Assembly (NCBI RefSeq): GCF_003202435.1
Contig: NZ_QJHK01000003.1
Coordinates: 302,894-366,893 of the forward strand
DNA from: Flavobacterium cheongpyeongense
GTDB lineage: Bacteria; Bacteroidota; Bacteroidia; Flavobacteriales; Flavobacteriaceae
Length of the DNA: 64,000 nucleotides
Direction of reading: 5' to 3'
Part shown: positions 34,718 to 42,668 of the stretch, in pieces
How positions within the stretch are numbered: position 1 is the stretch's first letter
Layout: every line of letters begins with the position of its first letter
Program-made: the position numbers and the translations under genes
Notes under the pieces: generated by a model
Databases searched by the model: none
The model's input: the letters and a program-made list of their open reading frames with translations, nothing else
Told to the model about the DNA's origin: nothing

Positions 34718-35020
34718 ATGTCAAAATTTGGAGAACTAATAAATGCTCAGGTTCCTGTGTTGATAGATTTCTACACAGATTGGAATGAATCGTCAGTTTC
34801 TATGCATCCTGTAATTAAGGATGTTGCGGCTGCGCTAGGCGATAAAGCCAAGGTTGTCAAAATTGATGTTGATAAAAATCAGGAACTGGCAGAGGCTTTA
34901 CGAATTAAAGGTTTGCCTACACTGATGATTTATAAAGAAGGACAAATGATCTGGAGGCAATCTGGTGAATTGGATGCTAATACTATTATCGGAATTGTTC
35001 AGGAGCAGTTTGGAGTCTGA
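34718..35020 (+). CDS. Thioredoxin-fold protein lacking the CxxC motif
   Basis: A 100-residue single-domain thioredoxin. The beta strand and active-site region VPVLIDFYTDWNESSVSMHP align with the thioredoxin WCGPC segment, but W-C-x-x-C is W-N-E-S-S, and the protein contains no cysteine. The cis-proline loop LRIKGLPTLMIYKEGQ, VVKIDVDKN and the C-terminal helix are intact. It cannot be a disulfide reductase and probably serves as a binding or folding module. It lies 73 nt downstream of the metallophosphoesterase on the same strand; any partnership is speculative. Confidence 0.88.
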   Translation: MSKFGELINAQVPVLIDFYTDWNESSVSMHPVIKDVAAALGDKAKVVKIDVDKNQELAEALRIKGLPTLMIYKEGQMIWRQSGELDANTIIGIVQEQFGV

Positions 35021-35048
35021 GAACTTCTTCTTTTTTGGATGTGTTGTT

Positions 35049-35684
35049 TTATCGGATAACATCAAAAGTATATCCATTTTCTTTTAAAAAATATAACGTT
35101 TTAGGAAGTGCAAATTTTAAATTTTGCCAAGCCTTTATACTGTCATGAAATACAATTACGCTTCCGGATGTTACATTTTTGGTAACATTTTCAAGGCATT
35201 TTTCAGGGCTAATACTTTGGTCGAAATCTGCGCTTAGCACATCCCACATTACAATCTTGTAGCCTAGTCGGCGTAAAACTTTTGATTGTGCCTTTTTTAT
35301 TTTCCCATAAGGCGGGCGAAATATCATATTGCATGTTTTTTCTTCTTCTAAAACCGCAGCACAATTTTTTACGTTTTCGATGTAATCATTAGTGTGGCTT
35401 TTCCAGCCATTCACATGGTTCATCGTGTGATTTCCTATAGAATGACCCTCAGTAATTAATTTTTCAAATAAGGCTAAATTTGCTTTAATGTTTTTTCCAA
35501 TACAGAAAAAAGTTGCCTTTGCATCAAATTTTTTCAATTCTGATAAAACCCAGTCTGTAATTTCAGGAGTTGGACCATCATCAAATGTAAGGTATATTTT
35601 CTTTTCTTTGTTTGGAATGTCCCAGCAATACTTAGAAAATACCCTTTTAATGAATGAATTCGTTTTAACCCAATAAAAGCTCAT
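35049..35684 (-). CDS. Polysaccharide deacetylase (NodB/CE4) family protein
   Basis: A 211-residue NodB-homology protein without a clear signal peptide. Motif 1 is YLTFDDGPTPEITDWVL (catalytic and metal Asp), motif 2 is SIGNHTMNHVNGW (metal His pair), motif 3 is IFRPPYGKIKK and motif 5 is SVIVFHDSIKAW with the conserved His. CE4 enzymes remove N- or O-acetyl groups from GlcNAc-type polymers such as peptidoglycan or exopolysaccharide. The substrate here is unknown. It lies downstream of the DUF2723 gene, separated by a terminator. Confidence 0.92.
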   Translation of the reverse strand: MSFYWVKTNSFIKRVFSKYCWDIPNKEKKIYLTFDDGPTPEITDWVLSELKKFDAKATFFCIGKNIKANLALFEKLITEGHSIGNHTMNHVNGWKSHTNDYIENVKNCAAVLEEEKTCNMIFRPPYGKIKKAQSKVLRRLGYKIVMWDVLSADFDQSISPEKCLENVTKNVTSGSVIVFHDSIKAWQNLKFALPKTLYFLKENGYTFDVIR

Positions 35685-35714
35685 GTTGAAACAATTTAGA
35701 GATATGTAAAATTA

Positions 35715-35757
35715 AAAAATGCAGCGCTATTTAGCTAATAGGGCTGCATTTTTTTAA
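35715..35757 (-). terminator. Terminator of the DUF2723 gene
   Basis: ATGCAGC...GCTGCAT with an inner CTATT/AATAG stem and one G-G mismatch, flanked by A- and T-runs on both sides. It lies 22 nt past the DUF2723 stop. Confidence 0.78.
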
Positions 35758-35778
35758 TTAGTTTATTTTTTGTATATT

Positions 35779-38700
35779 TTATTCTTTTTCCCGTCCAAAA
35801 CGTTCGAACATATTTATATAAGTGTTGAAGGTTTTTTTATGATTATTATAAAAAGTCTGGTCTTTATGGTCTTTCATTACCTGCAGAAGGCTTCTGTAGC
35901 GTTCAATATCAGTTATGATATCAATGGCTAAATCAGATTGGTCACCTGCACTTAAAGTTGCATAATAATTCAGGTTTTCTTTGTATTTGCGAACCAGTTT
36001 ATTTAGTAAGTCCTGCGCTTTTTCTTTTTCGCCTACTTTGTAATAACCGCCTGCAAAGGGTTCAACTAATGAATAATACCCATATTGATCCAATGGCATT
36101 TTTGTCATTGCAAGATTGATAATATTTTTAGCTTTATCAATTTTGCCTTCAGTGATAAGCTGGTTCATTAATCGGGAAAGATTCGTGCGATAGGTGATAC
36201 TGTTTCTTCTGGTTTCGGGGTCGTGATAGATGTTGCCATTACTGTTTCCCCAATCCCATTTTGTCACGATATCATACATTTTATCACCATCAATTTGTCC
36301 CATGTCCATTGGCCCTCCGTCTTTTGAAGGAGTGTTTTTAATTGGTACTAATTTATACGCCATTCCGTCAAGCTGTAAGTAGTCTTTAAGCCATAAATAA
36401 TCTTCATCATCAAAAGCACCGCCACTAAAATAGATGGGTCTTTTCCAGTTGTTATTTGCCAAAATGTCCAACATCATTAAGCGATTTTTATATATTGCGC
36501 TTCCTTTGATGTCTATGTCCATATACGATACAATAGAATCGTTGTATTTAGGATTGACTACCTGGTTTTTGATAATTATACTTTTGTCAACTGAAATTCT
36601 GATTTTGTTAGTTGGGAAAAAGTGAATGGTTTGGCCGTTTTGTAAACTAACAGTTGATTTTGGGTGTTTAATAAAAGTAATAAAATCTTTAATATCCCAA
36701 CGAGTCTCTACTTTTGGAATATGGGCAACATAATCTAATTTGTCACCTACATATTCATCATGTTTGAATGATATTGGTAAAGGGGCAGATTCGTATGACT
36801 TGGCTTTCATTTGATCAATATACCAGTCAGTCATAAAAAGACTTGTGTTTACAATTTTTATGTCTGTACGAATGCCTTCAATTTCTTGTGCATACCATAG
36901 CGGGAAAGTGTCATTATCCCCAATTGTAAATAAAATGGCGTCTTTATCACATGATGTCAAATAGGCTTTTGCCATTGCAACCGCTGTATATTTACCCGAC
37001 CTGTCATGGTCGTCCCAGTTTTGAGAAGCCATTAAAACAGGGGCAGCTAATAAACTTGCGGCAATAATAACCGGGCCTGCAATTTTTGGGGCAAGGTATT
37101 TTTGAATAGATTCATAGAGTGAATAAACTCCGAAGCCTATCCAAATTGCGAAAACATAAAAGGAACCAACTAGTGCATAATCCCTTTCACGAGGTTCAAA
37201 AGGTCTTTCGTTTAGGTAAATTTTAAGTGCGATTCCGGTAAATAAAAACAGTGCTAAAAGAACATAAAAACTTTTTAGGTCTTTGTTTGCGTGATACATA
37301 ATCCCAATAAGTCCTAAAATGAACGGGATGAAATAATAAGTGTTTCGGCCTTTATTATTTAAAACGTCTGAGGGCAAATTATCCTGAGAGCCCAAATGAA
37401 CTGAGTCGGCATATTTAATTCCGCTGATCCAGTTACCGTCCAGATTATCATATTTTCCCTGAACATCATTTTGACGCCCTGCAAAATTCCACATCAAATA
37501 TCTCCAGTACATGTATCCGAATTGATATTCGAACATAAAACTGAAATTATCAACAGTTGATGGTTTTTCTAAGATTAAGTAATCTTTATAACTATTTAGG
37601 AACTTAACATAACCTTCGTTATCAATTTGCTTTTGCGCATACGCTTGTCTGAATTCTGAAACTGTTTTTTCAACCTCATTGCGTAGTTGAGCAGTAGCTT
37701 TGTTGTATTCTTCCTCAGATAATTGACTGGCATCAATTCCGTATTTTGCTAAATCATCCTCGTAAGCATAATTAGGATTTATTTTGAATTGAGGAGGGTT
37801 TGTAAAATTGATATAATTTTGAATATGTTGTGTTTCTGTACTCCACATTCTAGGCAGAATCGTTTTTTGATTGTCATCACTATTCTGATCTGCATTTTTA
37901 TAATTGTTGGTAATAATGTATTTACCGGTTTTATAATCTCTTTCGTAGTTTGGTTTTTTGTCCAGATATGGCGTTTTTTCATCCAATCCGGCAAAAACTT
38001 CGGTATATTGAGGTCCGTAAAACAATGGATTTACACCGTATTGCTCACGATTATAGTATGCTAAAACTTCGGTAGCATCAGATGGTTTGTTTTCGTTGAT
38101 TACTGTATTCGCATTAGCACGAACAGGCAACATCATCCAGGTTGAGAAACCAATTAAAATAAATAAGACGCAAAGAATTATAGTGTTGTAGAAAACCAGC
38201 CCTTTTTGTTTGGTATATTTTAATCCAAAATAAAAGAAAGCAATAAAAAGCAAAGCAACAAAGATAGTTCCTGAGTTAAAAGGCAATCCCATGCTATTTA
38301 CCATGAAAACTTCGGTTTTCCCAAAGAATGCCATGGTTAAAGGAAGAAGTAATTTGAAAATAAACAATAAAATTGCTATTACTACAACATTTGCAATGAT
38401 GAAATTTTTTAGGGTAACTTTTTCGTAATGTTTAAAGAAGTAGAGAAAACCAATGGCAGGAATGGTTAATAATGCCATAAAGTGTACTCCAAACGAAAGA
38501 CCAATTACAAGAGAGATAATAAGAAGCCATTTGTTTCCCTTAGGTTCGTTCATATCTTGCTCCCAGCGTAATCCAAGCCAAAAAAGCAATGCGATTAATA
38601 AGGATGCCATTGCATAAACTTCGGCTTCAACAGCGTTAAACCAGAAACTGTCTGAAAACGTATAAGCTAAAGCTCCGACGAAAGAACTTCCTAAGATTAC

Positions 38701-39057
38701 TATTGAATTATTTTGATCAATTTCGGCAAAACGTGAGATGATTTTTTTCAAAAGCATAGACGATGACCAAAACATGAATAAAATAGTAAAAGCACTGGAG
38801 AAAACAGACATCATATTTACCATTACGGCAACATGTTGATTATCGATTGCGAACATGGCGAAAAAAGCTCCCATCATTTGAAATAAAGGTGCTCCCGGTG
38901 GGTGTCCAACTTCAAGTTTTGCTGCTGTGGCAATATATTCGCCGCAATCCCAGAAACTCATGGTGGGTTCAACGGTTAGTGTATAGGTAATTAAAGCGAT
39001 TGCAAATGCAAACCAACCAATAATTGTATTCCATTTATTGAAATTGAATTGTGCCAT
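35779..39057 (-). CDS. DUF2723 membrane protein, putative GT-C glycosyltransferase
   Basis: A 1092-residue polytopic protein. The N-terminus WNTIIGWFAFAIALITYTLT, then TMSFWDCGEYIATAAKLEVG and HPPGAPLF are diagnostic of DUF2723. The acidic FWDCGEY loop resembles the catalytic loop of protein O-mannosyltransferase-like GT-C enzymes. About a dozen membrane helices occupy the first 340 residues and the segment near 590-690. A large soluble region and a C-terminal TPR-like tail follow (KAKNIINLAMTKMPLDQYG, EKAQDLLNKLV). It probably transfers a sugar from a polyprenyl carrier to proteins or glycans. It stands as a single gene. Confidence 0.85.
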   Translation of the reverse strand: MAQFNFNKWNTIIGWFAFAIALITYTLTVEPTMSFWDCGEYIATAAKLEVGHPPGAPLFQMMGAFFAMFAIDNQHVAVMVNMMSVFSSAFTILFMFWSSSMLLKKIISRFAEIDQNNSIVILGSSFVGALAYTFSDSFWFNAVEAEVYAMASLLIALLFWLGLRWEQDMNEPKGNKWLLIISLVIGLSFGVHFMALLTIPAIGFLYFFKHYEKVTLKNFIIANVVVIAILLFIFKLLLPLTMAFFGKTEVFMVNSMGLPFNSGTIFVALLFIAFFYFGLKYTKQKGLVFYNTIILCVLFILIGFSTWMMLPVRANANTVINENKPSDATEVLAYYNREQYGVNPLFYGPQYTEVFAGLDEKTPYLDKKPNYERDYKTGKYIITNNYKNADQNSDDNQKTILPRMWSTETQHIQNYINFTNPPQFKINPNYAYEDDLAKYGIDASQLSEEEYNKATAQLRNEVEKTVSEFRQAYAQKQIDNEGYVKFLNSYKDYLILEKPSTVDNFSFMFEYQFGYMYWRYLMWNFAGRQNDVQGKYDNLDGNWISGIKYADSVHLGSQDNLPSDVLNNKGRNTYYFIPFILGLIGIMYHANKDLKSFYVLLALFLFTGIALKIYLNERPFEPRERDYALVGSFYVFAIWIGFGVYSLYESIQKYLAPKIAGPVIIAASLLAAPVLMASQNWDDHDRSGKYTAVAMAKAYLTSCDKDAILFTIGDNDTFPLWYAQEIEGIRTDIKIVNTSLFMTDWYIDQMKAKSYESAPLPISFKHDEYVGDKLDYVAHIPKVETRWDIKDFITFIKHPKSTVSLQNGQTIHFFPTNKIRISVDKSIIIKNQVVNPKYNDSIVSYMDIDIKGSAIYKNRLMMLDILANNNWKRPIYFSGGAFDDEDYLWLKDYLQLDGMAYKLVPIKNTPSKDGGPMDMGQIDGDKMYDIVTKWDWGNSNGNIYHDPETRRNSITYRTNLSRLMNQLITEGKIDKAKNIINLAMTKMPLDQYGYYSLVEPFAGGYYKVGEKEKAQDLLNKLVRKYKENLNYYATLSAGDQSDLAIDIITDIERYRSLLQVMKDHKDQTFYNNHKKTFNTYINMFERFGREKE

Positions 39058-39252
39058 ATTTAGGTGTTAAAATTTTGTATGTTTTTCTATCTACAAAGAA
39101 AATGTTTTTTTATGTAAAGAAACGAGCATTAACAAAAAAATCTACAAATCTGTAGAGCGAAATTAAAGTATTGTTTATGAAATACTTGTGTGTTTGCCGG
39201 GGCTTTAAAAGAAAAAAAAATCAAAAAAAAATAAATTTTTTGCTCAAAAAGT

Positions 39253-39282
39253 TTGCACAAACTAAATAAAGTTTTAAATTTG
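39253..39282 (+). promoter_or_regulatory. Canonical promoter of tRNA-Gln
   Basis: TTG (39253-39255), 19-nt spacer, TAAATTTG (39275-39282), 25 nt before the tRNA. Confidence 0.83.
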
Positions 39283-39307
39283 CACTCGCTTAACCGCACT
39301 ACTTTAT

Positions 39308-39378
39308 TGGTCTATGGTGTAATGGTAACACAACTGTTTTTGGTGCAGTCTTTCTAGGTTCGAGTCCTAGTAGACCAA
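39308..39378 (+). tRNA. tRNA-Gln (anticodon TTG)
   Basis: Acceptor stem TGGTCTA/TAGACCA with discriminator A; short D-arm typical of tRNA-Gln; anticodon loop TTTTGGT with anticodon TTG; T-arm CTAGG-TTCGAGT-CCTAG. CCA is not encoded. It has its own promoter and terminator. Confidence 0.94.
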
Positions 39379-39381
39379 CTT

Positions 39382-39411
39382 AAAAAGCCTCTCAATCGAG
39401 AGGCTTTTTTA
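39382..39411 (+). terminator. Terminator of tRNA-Gln
   Basis: AAAAAGCCTCTC and GAGAGGCTTTTT form a perfect 12-bp stem with loop AATC and a T-run, 4 nt after the tRNA. Confidence 0.9.
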
Positions 39412-39475
39412 TTATGTGTCTTGTCCTAAAAAATGGATCATAATTATTATTGGGATCAGGTTCAAAAGTTGGGGA

Positions 39476-39595
39476 TTAGGCAAAAAGATGAGATAATCTG
39501 AATAAGAAGAAGTTTGTATTTCTTACTCCTCTAAATGCTTTAATTTTTGCATTAAAATATTCTGCTGAAGCAGTTACTTTTATTATCAAAATTAA
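39476..39595 (-). pseudogene. C-terminal remnant of an ISL3/ISAon1-type transposase
   Basis: The minus strand encodes TASAEYFNAKIKAFRGVRNT and then NFFLFRLSHLFA before a TAA (39478-39476). SAExFNAKIKxFR with a nearby RGV and an FFxFRLxxLFA ending is the C-terminal signature of DDE transposases of the ISL3 group (ISAon1-like in Bacteroidota). The spacing between FR and GVRN looks about four residues short compared with intact members, and the frame is closed upstream by a stop. It is a small dead fragment, lying just behind tRNA-Gln. Confidence 0.72.
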
Positions 39596-39716
39596 TTAAG
39601 GTGTCATAGCAACAATTTTGTGGCGTACTATTGTATATGAAGTCAGGCTTGCGTGGTCTGGCAAAGCTAGATGTGGGCTATTCCTTATCGCTCTTCGATT
39701 TTAATGCATTGCCTAA
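39596..39716. other. Unassigned intergenic DNA between the transposase remnant and a terminator
   Basis: A stretch with somewhat higher G+C (around 39630-39690) than the rest of the intergenic DNA. A short plus-strand frame from 39631 runs into the end of the convergent DUF4369 gene and looks like chance. It may be further decayed insertion-sequence or repeat DNA; I see no recognisable feature. Confidence 0.4.
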
Positions 39717-39755
39717 AAAACAAAAAGTCCTGAAATTCTCAGGACTTTTTGTTTT
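39717..39755 (-). terminator. Terminator of the DUF4369 gene
   Basis: AAAACAAAAAGTCCTGA and TCAGGACTTTTTGTTTT form a perfect 17-bp stem with a 5-nt loop, 15 nt beyond the DUF4369 stop. Confidence 0.88.
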
Positions 39756-39770
39756 AAACATATTTCTGAA

Positions 39771-40490
39771 TTATTTCTTTTGTTCTTTTTTAATTTCATT
39801 TACATACTTCGTGAGCTTTTTACCGTATAATGAATTAGCTACTTTAGGGGTCATTGATTTTTGAATAGTATCCAAAAATTTAATATTGATGTCGTAAATT
39901 TCTGCCAGGGCTATGTAAGGTGCTATTTCATGGTCTTTGTTGTTGATGGCAAAATTAGTAGCAAACAAATATTTTCGTTTGATGTTCGAATCCCCTTTTG
40001 CTGTAATGCTGTCCATTGCTTTTTGATCCTGTCTTTTCAGTGCTTTGAATTTTGCTTCAATTAAGGATAAATTTTCATCTTTAAAACGAGAGTTTATTTT
40101 TTGGTATTCTTCAAATAGTTCATGATTTTTTGAACCTGTAATTTTGGCGCCATTGATAAAGTTATCAAGATTTGCATCAATGTTTAGGTTTCCTGGTTCT
40201 GCAAAAAACATAATATTATTATCTAGTGAATTGCTAACTCCACGATCCAGAAATAAATAAAGCATTTCTGGTGATTCTAGTTTTATATTGGTTTCAAAAG
40301 CTGAATTTCCGTCAATTTTAATGCTGTCAATCGCCACCAAGGCAGTATCATTATATCTTTGAATGTATAATTTTCCTTGTTTTAGTCCTTTTATATTTCC
40401 TGTAAGATGTAAACCGTCTGTTGATTCTTTTTTATCACACGATACAGCTAATAAGCCAATTGCAATAAATGCAATAATTGTTTTTTTCAT
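39771..40490 (-). CDS. DUF4369 lipoprotein
   Basis: The start is chosen at ATG 40490 because it gives a clean lipoprotein signal (KKTIIAFIAIGLLAVSCDKK, lipobox Cys near residue 19). The frame is open seven codons further to 40511. The 239-residue product has the DUF4369 pattern LHLTGNIKGLKQGKLYIQRY and AIDSIKIDGNSAFE at the mature N-terminus. In many Bacteroidota proteins this domain precedes a thioredoxin/AhpC domain; here it is followed only by a helical tail (residues 130-235). Its function is unknown. It is divergent from the EamA gene. Confidence 0.85.
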   Translation of the reverse strand: MKKTIIAFIAIGLLAVSCDKKESTDGLHLTGNIKGLKQGKLYIQRYNDTALVAIDSIKIDGNSAFETNIKLESPEMLYLFLDRGVSNSLDNNIMFFAEPGNLNIDANLDNFINGAKITGSKNHELFEEYQKINSRFKDENLSLIEAKFKALKRQDQKAMDSITAKGDSNIKRKYLFATNFAINNKDHEIAPYIALAEIYDINIKFLDTIQKSMTPKVANSLYGKKLTKYVNEIKKEQKK

Positions 40491-40613
40491 TTTTTTTCGA
40501 TTTGAGTGCAAAATAAAGAATTTTTTTAAATGAAGCAGATCGAAGTTTTAATTTTTCAGAAATAAATGCAATCGATTCATGAAGTTAAATTTTTCCTTTT
40601 CCAATTTTTAACA

Positions 40614-40641
40614 TTGAGCTAAAAACTAAGTAGTATCTTTG
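40614..40641 (+). promoter_or_regulatory. Promoter of the EamA gene
   Basis: TTG (40614-40616), 17-nt spacer, TATCTTTG (40634-40641), 30 nt before the ATG. It matches the Bacteroidota consensus at the short end of the spacing range. A TGCAATCGATTCA word lies upstream at 40567-40579. Confidence 0.7.
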
Positions 40642-40671
40642 CGGGCTAATTTTTTTTAAAATAAAACAGGA

Positions 40672-41580
40672 ATGTCACAAAAAAATGTCCTAAAAGGGGT
40701 CTTTCTGGTTGCTTTAGGTGCTACAAGTTACGGTATGCTGGCCACTTTTGTAAAAATGGCCTATGCTGACGGATTCACTACTGCCGAGGTGACTACTGCT
40801 CAGTTTGTATTAGGAGTTTTAGGTGTTCTGCTGATTAATGCTTTTCAAAAGGCAAAACATAAAGAAAATGTAGTAAAAGCAACTCCCCAAAATATTTTTA
40901 GTCTAATGCTGGCAGGAACTTCTTTAGGCATGACCAGTTTGTTTTATTACTTGGCAGTAAAATACATTCCGGTTTCTATTGGTATTGTTTTACTGATGCA
41001 GACGGTCTGGATGGGTGTTTTGCTCGAAATGGTTTTAGAAAAGAAATTGCCGTCACTTCAAAAAACAATAGCGGTTTTCATTGTTCTTGTCGGAACTTTG
41101 CTAGCAACAAATATTTTGAAAAACGATATTCAATTAGATTGGAGAGGTATTGTCTGGGGGGTACTTGCAGCTGCGTCATTTACAACAACTATGTTTACTG
41201 CAAATCGTGTGGCCGTCGAAATTTCTTCGGCCCAACGTAGTTTATACATGCTTCTTGGGGGAAGTGTTATTGTTTTTTCGTTTGCATTAGCTACACAAAA
41301 CACACCTTTTAATTTTTTAATTTTCCTGAAATGGGGTATCGTGCTTTCTCTTTTTGGGACTATAATTCCGCCAATGCTCATGAATGCCGGTTTTCCATTA
41401 ACCGGAATTGGGTTAGGAAGCATTGTTTCGGCACTTGAACTCCCGGTCTCAGTGATGATGGCTTTTGTTTTATTGGACGAAAATGTGGTTTTTTTTCAAT
41501 GGGTTGGAATTCTGCTCATTATTTTGGCTATCATTATAATGAATATTAATTTCAGAAAAAATAACGGATCTGTCTGTTAA
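40672..41580 (+). CDS. EamA/DMT-family transporter
   Basis: A 302-residue inner-membrane protein with ten predicted helices in two EamA repeats. GATSYGMLATFVKMAY and TAQFVLGVLGVLLI mark the first repeat; WRGIVWGVLAAASFTTTMF and LELPVSVMMAFVLLDE the second, with the characteristic Pro near the last but one helix. DMT transporters export or import small metabolites; the substrate cannot be predicted. It has its own promoter and is followed by the DoxX gene after 65 nt. Confidence 0.92.
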   Translation: MSQKNVLKGVFLVALGATSYGMLATFVKMAYADGFTTAEVTTAQFVLGVLGVLLINAFQKAKHKENVVKATPQNIFSLMLAGTSLGMTSLFYYLAVKYIPVSIGIVLLMQTVWMGVLLEMVLEKKLPSLQKTIAVFIVLVGTLLATNILKNDIQLDWRGIVWGVLAAASFTTTMFTANRVAVEISSAQRSLYMLLGGSVIVFSFALATQNTPFNFLIFLKWGIVLSLFGTIIPPMLMNAGFPLTGIGLGSIVSALELPVSVMMAFVLLDENVVFFQWVGILLIILAIIIMNINFRKNNGSVC

Positions 41581-41645
41581 TAAAAAAGGATTCTTTGAAA
41601 ATAAATGTCTTTAAAAATTATTAAATTGGTTTAAATGTGATTATC

Positions 41646-42002
41646 ATGGATTTACTCTGGCATTTGTATTTAATGGCTTTTCTTTATATTGTTGCCGGAA
41701 TTAATCATTTCAGGTCTCCCGGAATGTATCTGAAAATTATTCCGCCTTGTTTTCCAAATCCTAAACTGTTGAATATTTTAAGTGGAGCTGCCGAAATAGT
41801 TTTAGGTATTCTACTGATTTTTCCTTTTTTGAGCCATTTTGCTGCATGGGGAATTATAGCTTTGCTGATTGCTGTGTTTCCTGCAAATCTTTTCATGTAT
41901 CAAAACAAAAAGGCAGGTTTTGGTTTGCCAAAATGGATGTTACTGCTGCGTATGCCGTTACAGCTTTTGTTGATTTTATGGGCATATCAATATACCTTTT
42001 AA
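41646..42002 (+). CDS. DoxX-like small membrane protein
   Basis: The start is taken at ATG 41646; a GTG at 41637 adds only three residues. This is a protein of 118 residues with four helices. LYIVAGINHFRSPGMYLKII and GAAEIVLGILLIFP, followed by PANLFMYQNKKAGFGLPKW, fit the DoxX/DUF4870-like group of four-helix membrane proteins. These may be subunits of redox complexes, but the role here is unknown. Confidence 0.78.
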   Translation: MDLLWHLYLMAFLYIVAGINHFRSPGMYLKIIPPCFPNPKLLNILSGAAEIVLGILLIFPFLSHFAAWGIIALLIAVFPANLFMYQNKKAGFGLPKWMLLLRMPLQLLLILWAYQYTF

Positions 42003-42041
42003 CTGTAATCATAGTAATTTACGTGTTTAGATAATTATGGT

Positions 42042-42152
42042 ATTACAACTGGTTTTGTAATTGACATTAAATCAAATTAGATTAAGAATGTATTTATGGT
42101 TTCAGAATAAGTGATAAATTAAAAGATCTGTAAATTTTCTTTAAAAATTTAC
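42042..42152. repeat. Two small perfect hairpins in the DoxX-DUF2805 intergenic region
   Basis: ATTACAA-ctggtt-TTGTAAT starts at about 42042, and GTAAATTTT (42130-42138) pairs with AAAATTTAC (42144-42152). Neither is followed by a T-run. They could be weak terminators or structured leader elements. Nothing else is seen in the 290 nt. Confidence 0.4.
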
Positions 42153-42292
42153 AAGTCATAAAAAAAAGCTAAAATCCATAAAAAAAATATAGAGAATCTG
42201 ATCAACTAATTATTTTTTTTATTAATATTGATACTGAAATTGAAAATCAATCTATTAATCATTAACCACTATTTTGAATTAATTTTCACGAG

Positions 42293-42571
42293 ATGAAAAA
42301 GAGTAACCGCAAAGAGTTGAATTGGGAACAAACTGAAAAACTTGTTTCCCTGGCATTAGAAGAAAGAAATCCATTTGAAATTATAAAAAAAGAATTTGGA
42401 TTGTCGGAAAAAGAAGTTCTGGAAATAATGAAAAAGAAAATGCCTCTTGAAAAATTTGAGATGTGGAAAAAGAAGGCAATAGCAAATAAACCAAAACCGA
42501 AGCCAGTTAAAATAGACGATTTTGATGAAGATTTGGATGGGAAGTATTATATAAAAAATAAATTAGACTAA
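42293..42571 (+). CDS. DUF2805/TIGR03643-type small protein
   Basis: A 92-residue basic cytoplasmic protein. WEQTEKLVSLALEERNPFEI and FGLSEKEVLEIMKKKM form a helix-turn-helix-like pair of helices, matching the DUF2805 family. A Lys/Pro-rich linker (NKPKPKPVK) and a short acidic tail follow. Function is unknown; nucleic-acid binding is possible from charge and helical pattern. It stands alone with its own terminator. Confidence 0.8.
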   Translation: MKKSNRKELNWEQTEKLVSLALEERNPFEIIKKEFGLSEKEVLEIMKKKMPLEKFEMWKKKAIANKPKPKPVKIDDFDEDLDGKYYIKNKLD

Positions 42572-42573
42572 CT

Positions 42574-42600
42574 AAAACTCCTGGATTTCAGGAGTTTTTT
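42574..42600 (+). terminator. Terminator of the DUF2805 gene
   Basis: AAAACTCCTG-GATTT-CAGGAGTTTT plus T-run, starting 3 nt after the stop. Confidence 0.88.
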
Positions 42601-42668
42601 ATTTATATCTTTTACTGTAACAGTTTTGCAATTTGTAAGACTTATATCTAAAATTAAACTTTTAATAA

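Noticed and set aside
39631..39864. Plus-strand ORF of 77 codons after the transposase remnant
   Set aside because: Its second half is antisense to the DUF4369 gene and it crosses that gene's 17-bp terminator stem, so it is a chance frame.
41846..42034. Small frame overlapping the DoxX-like gene
   Set aside because: Out-of-frame shadow of the DoxX coding sequence; no independent signals.
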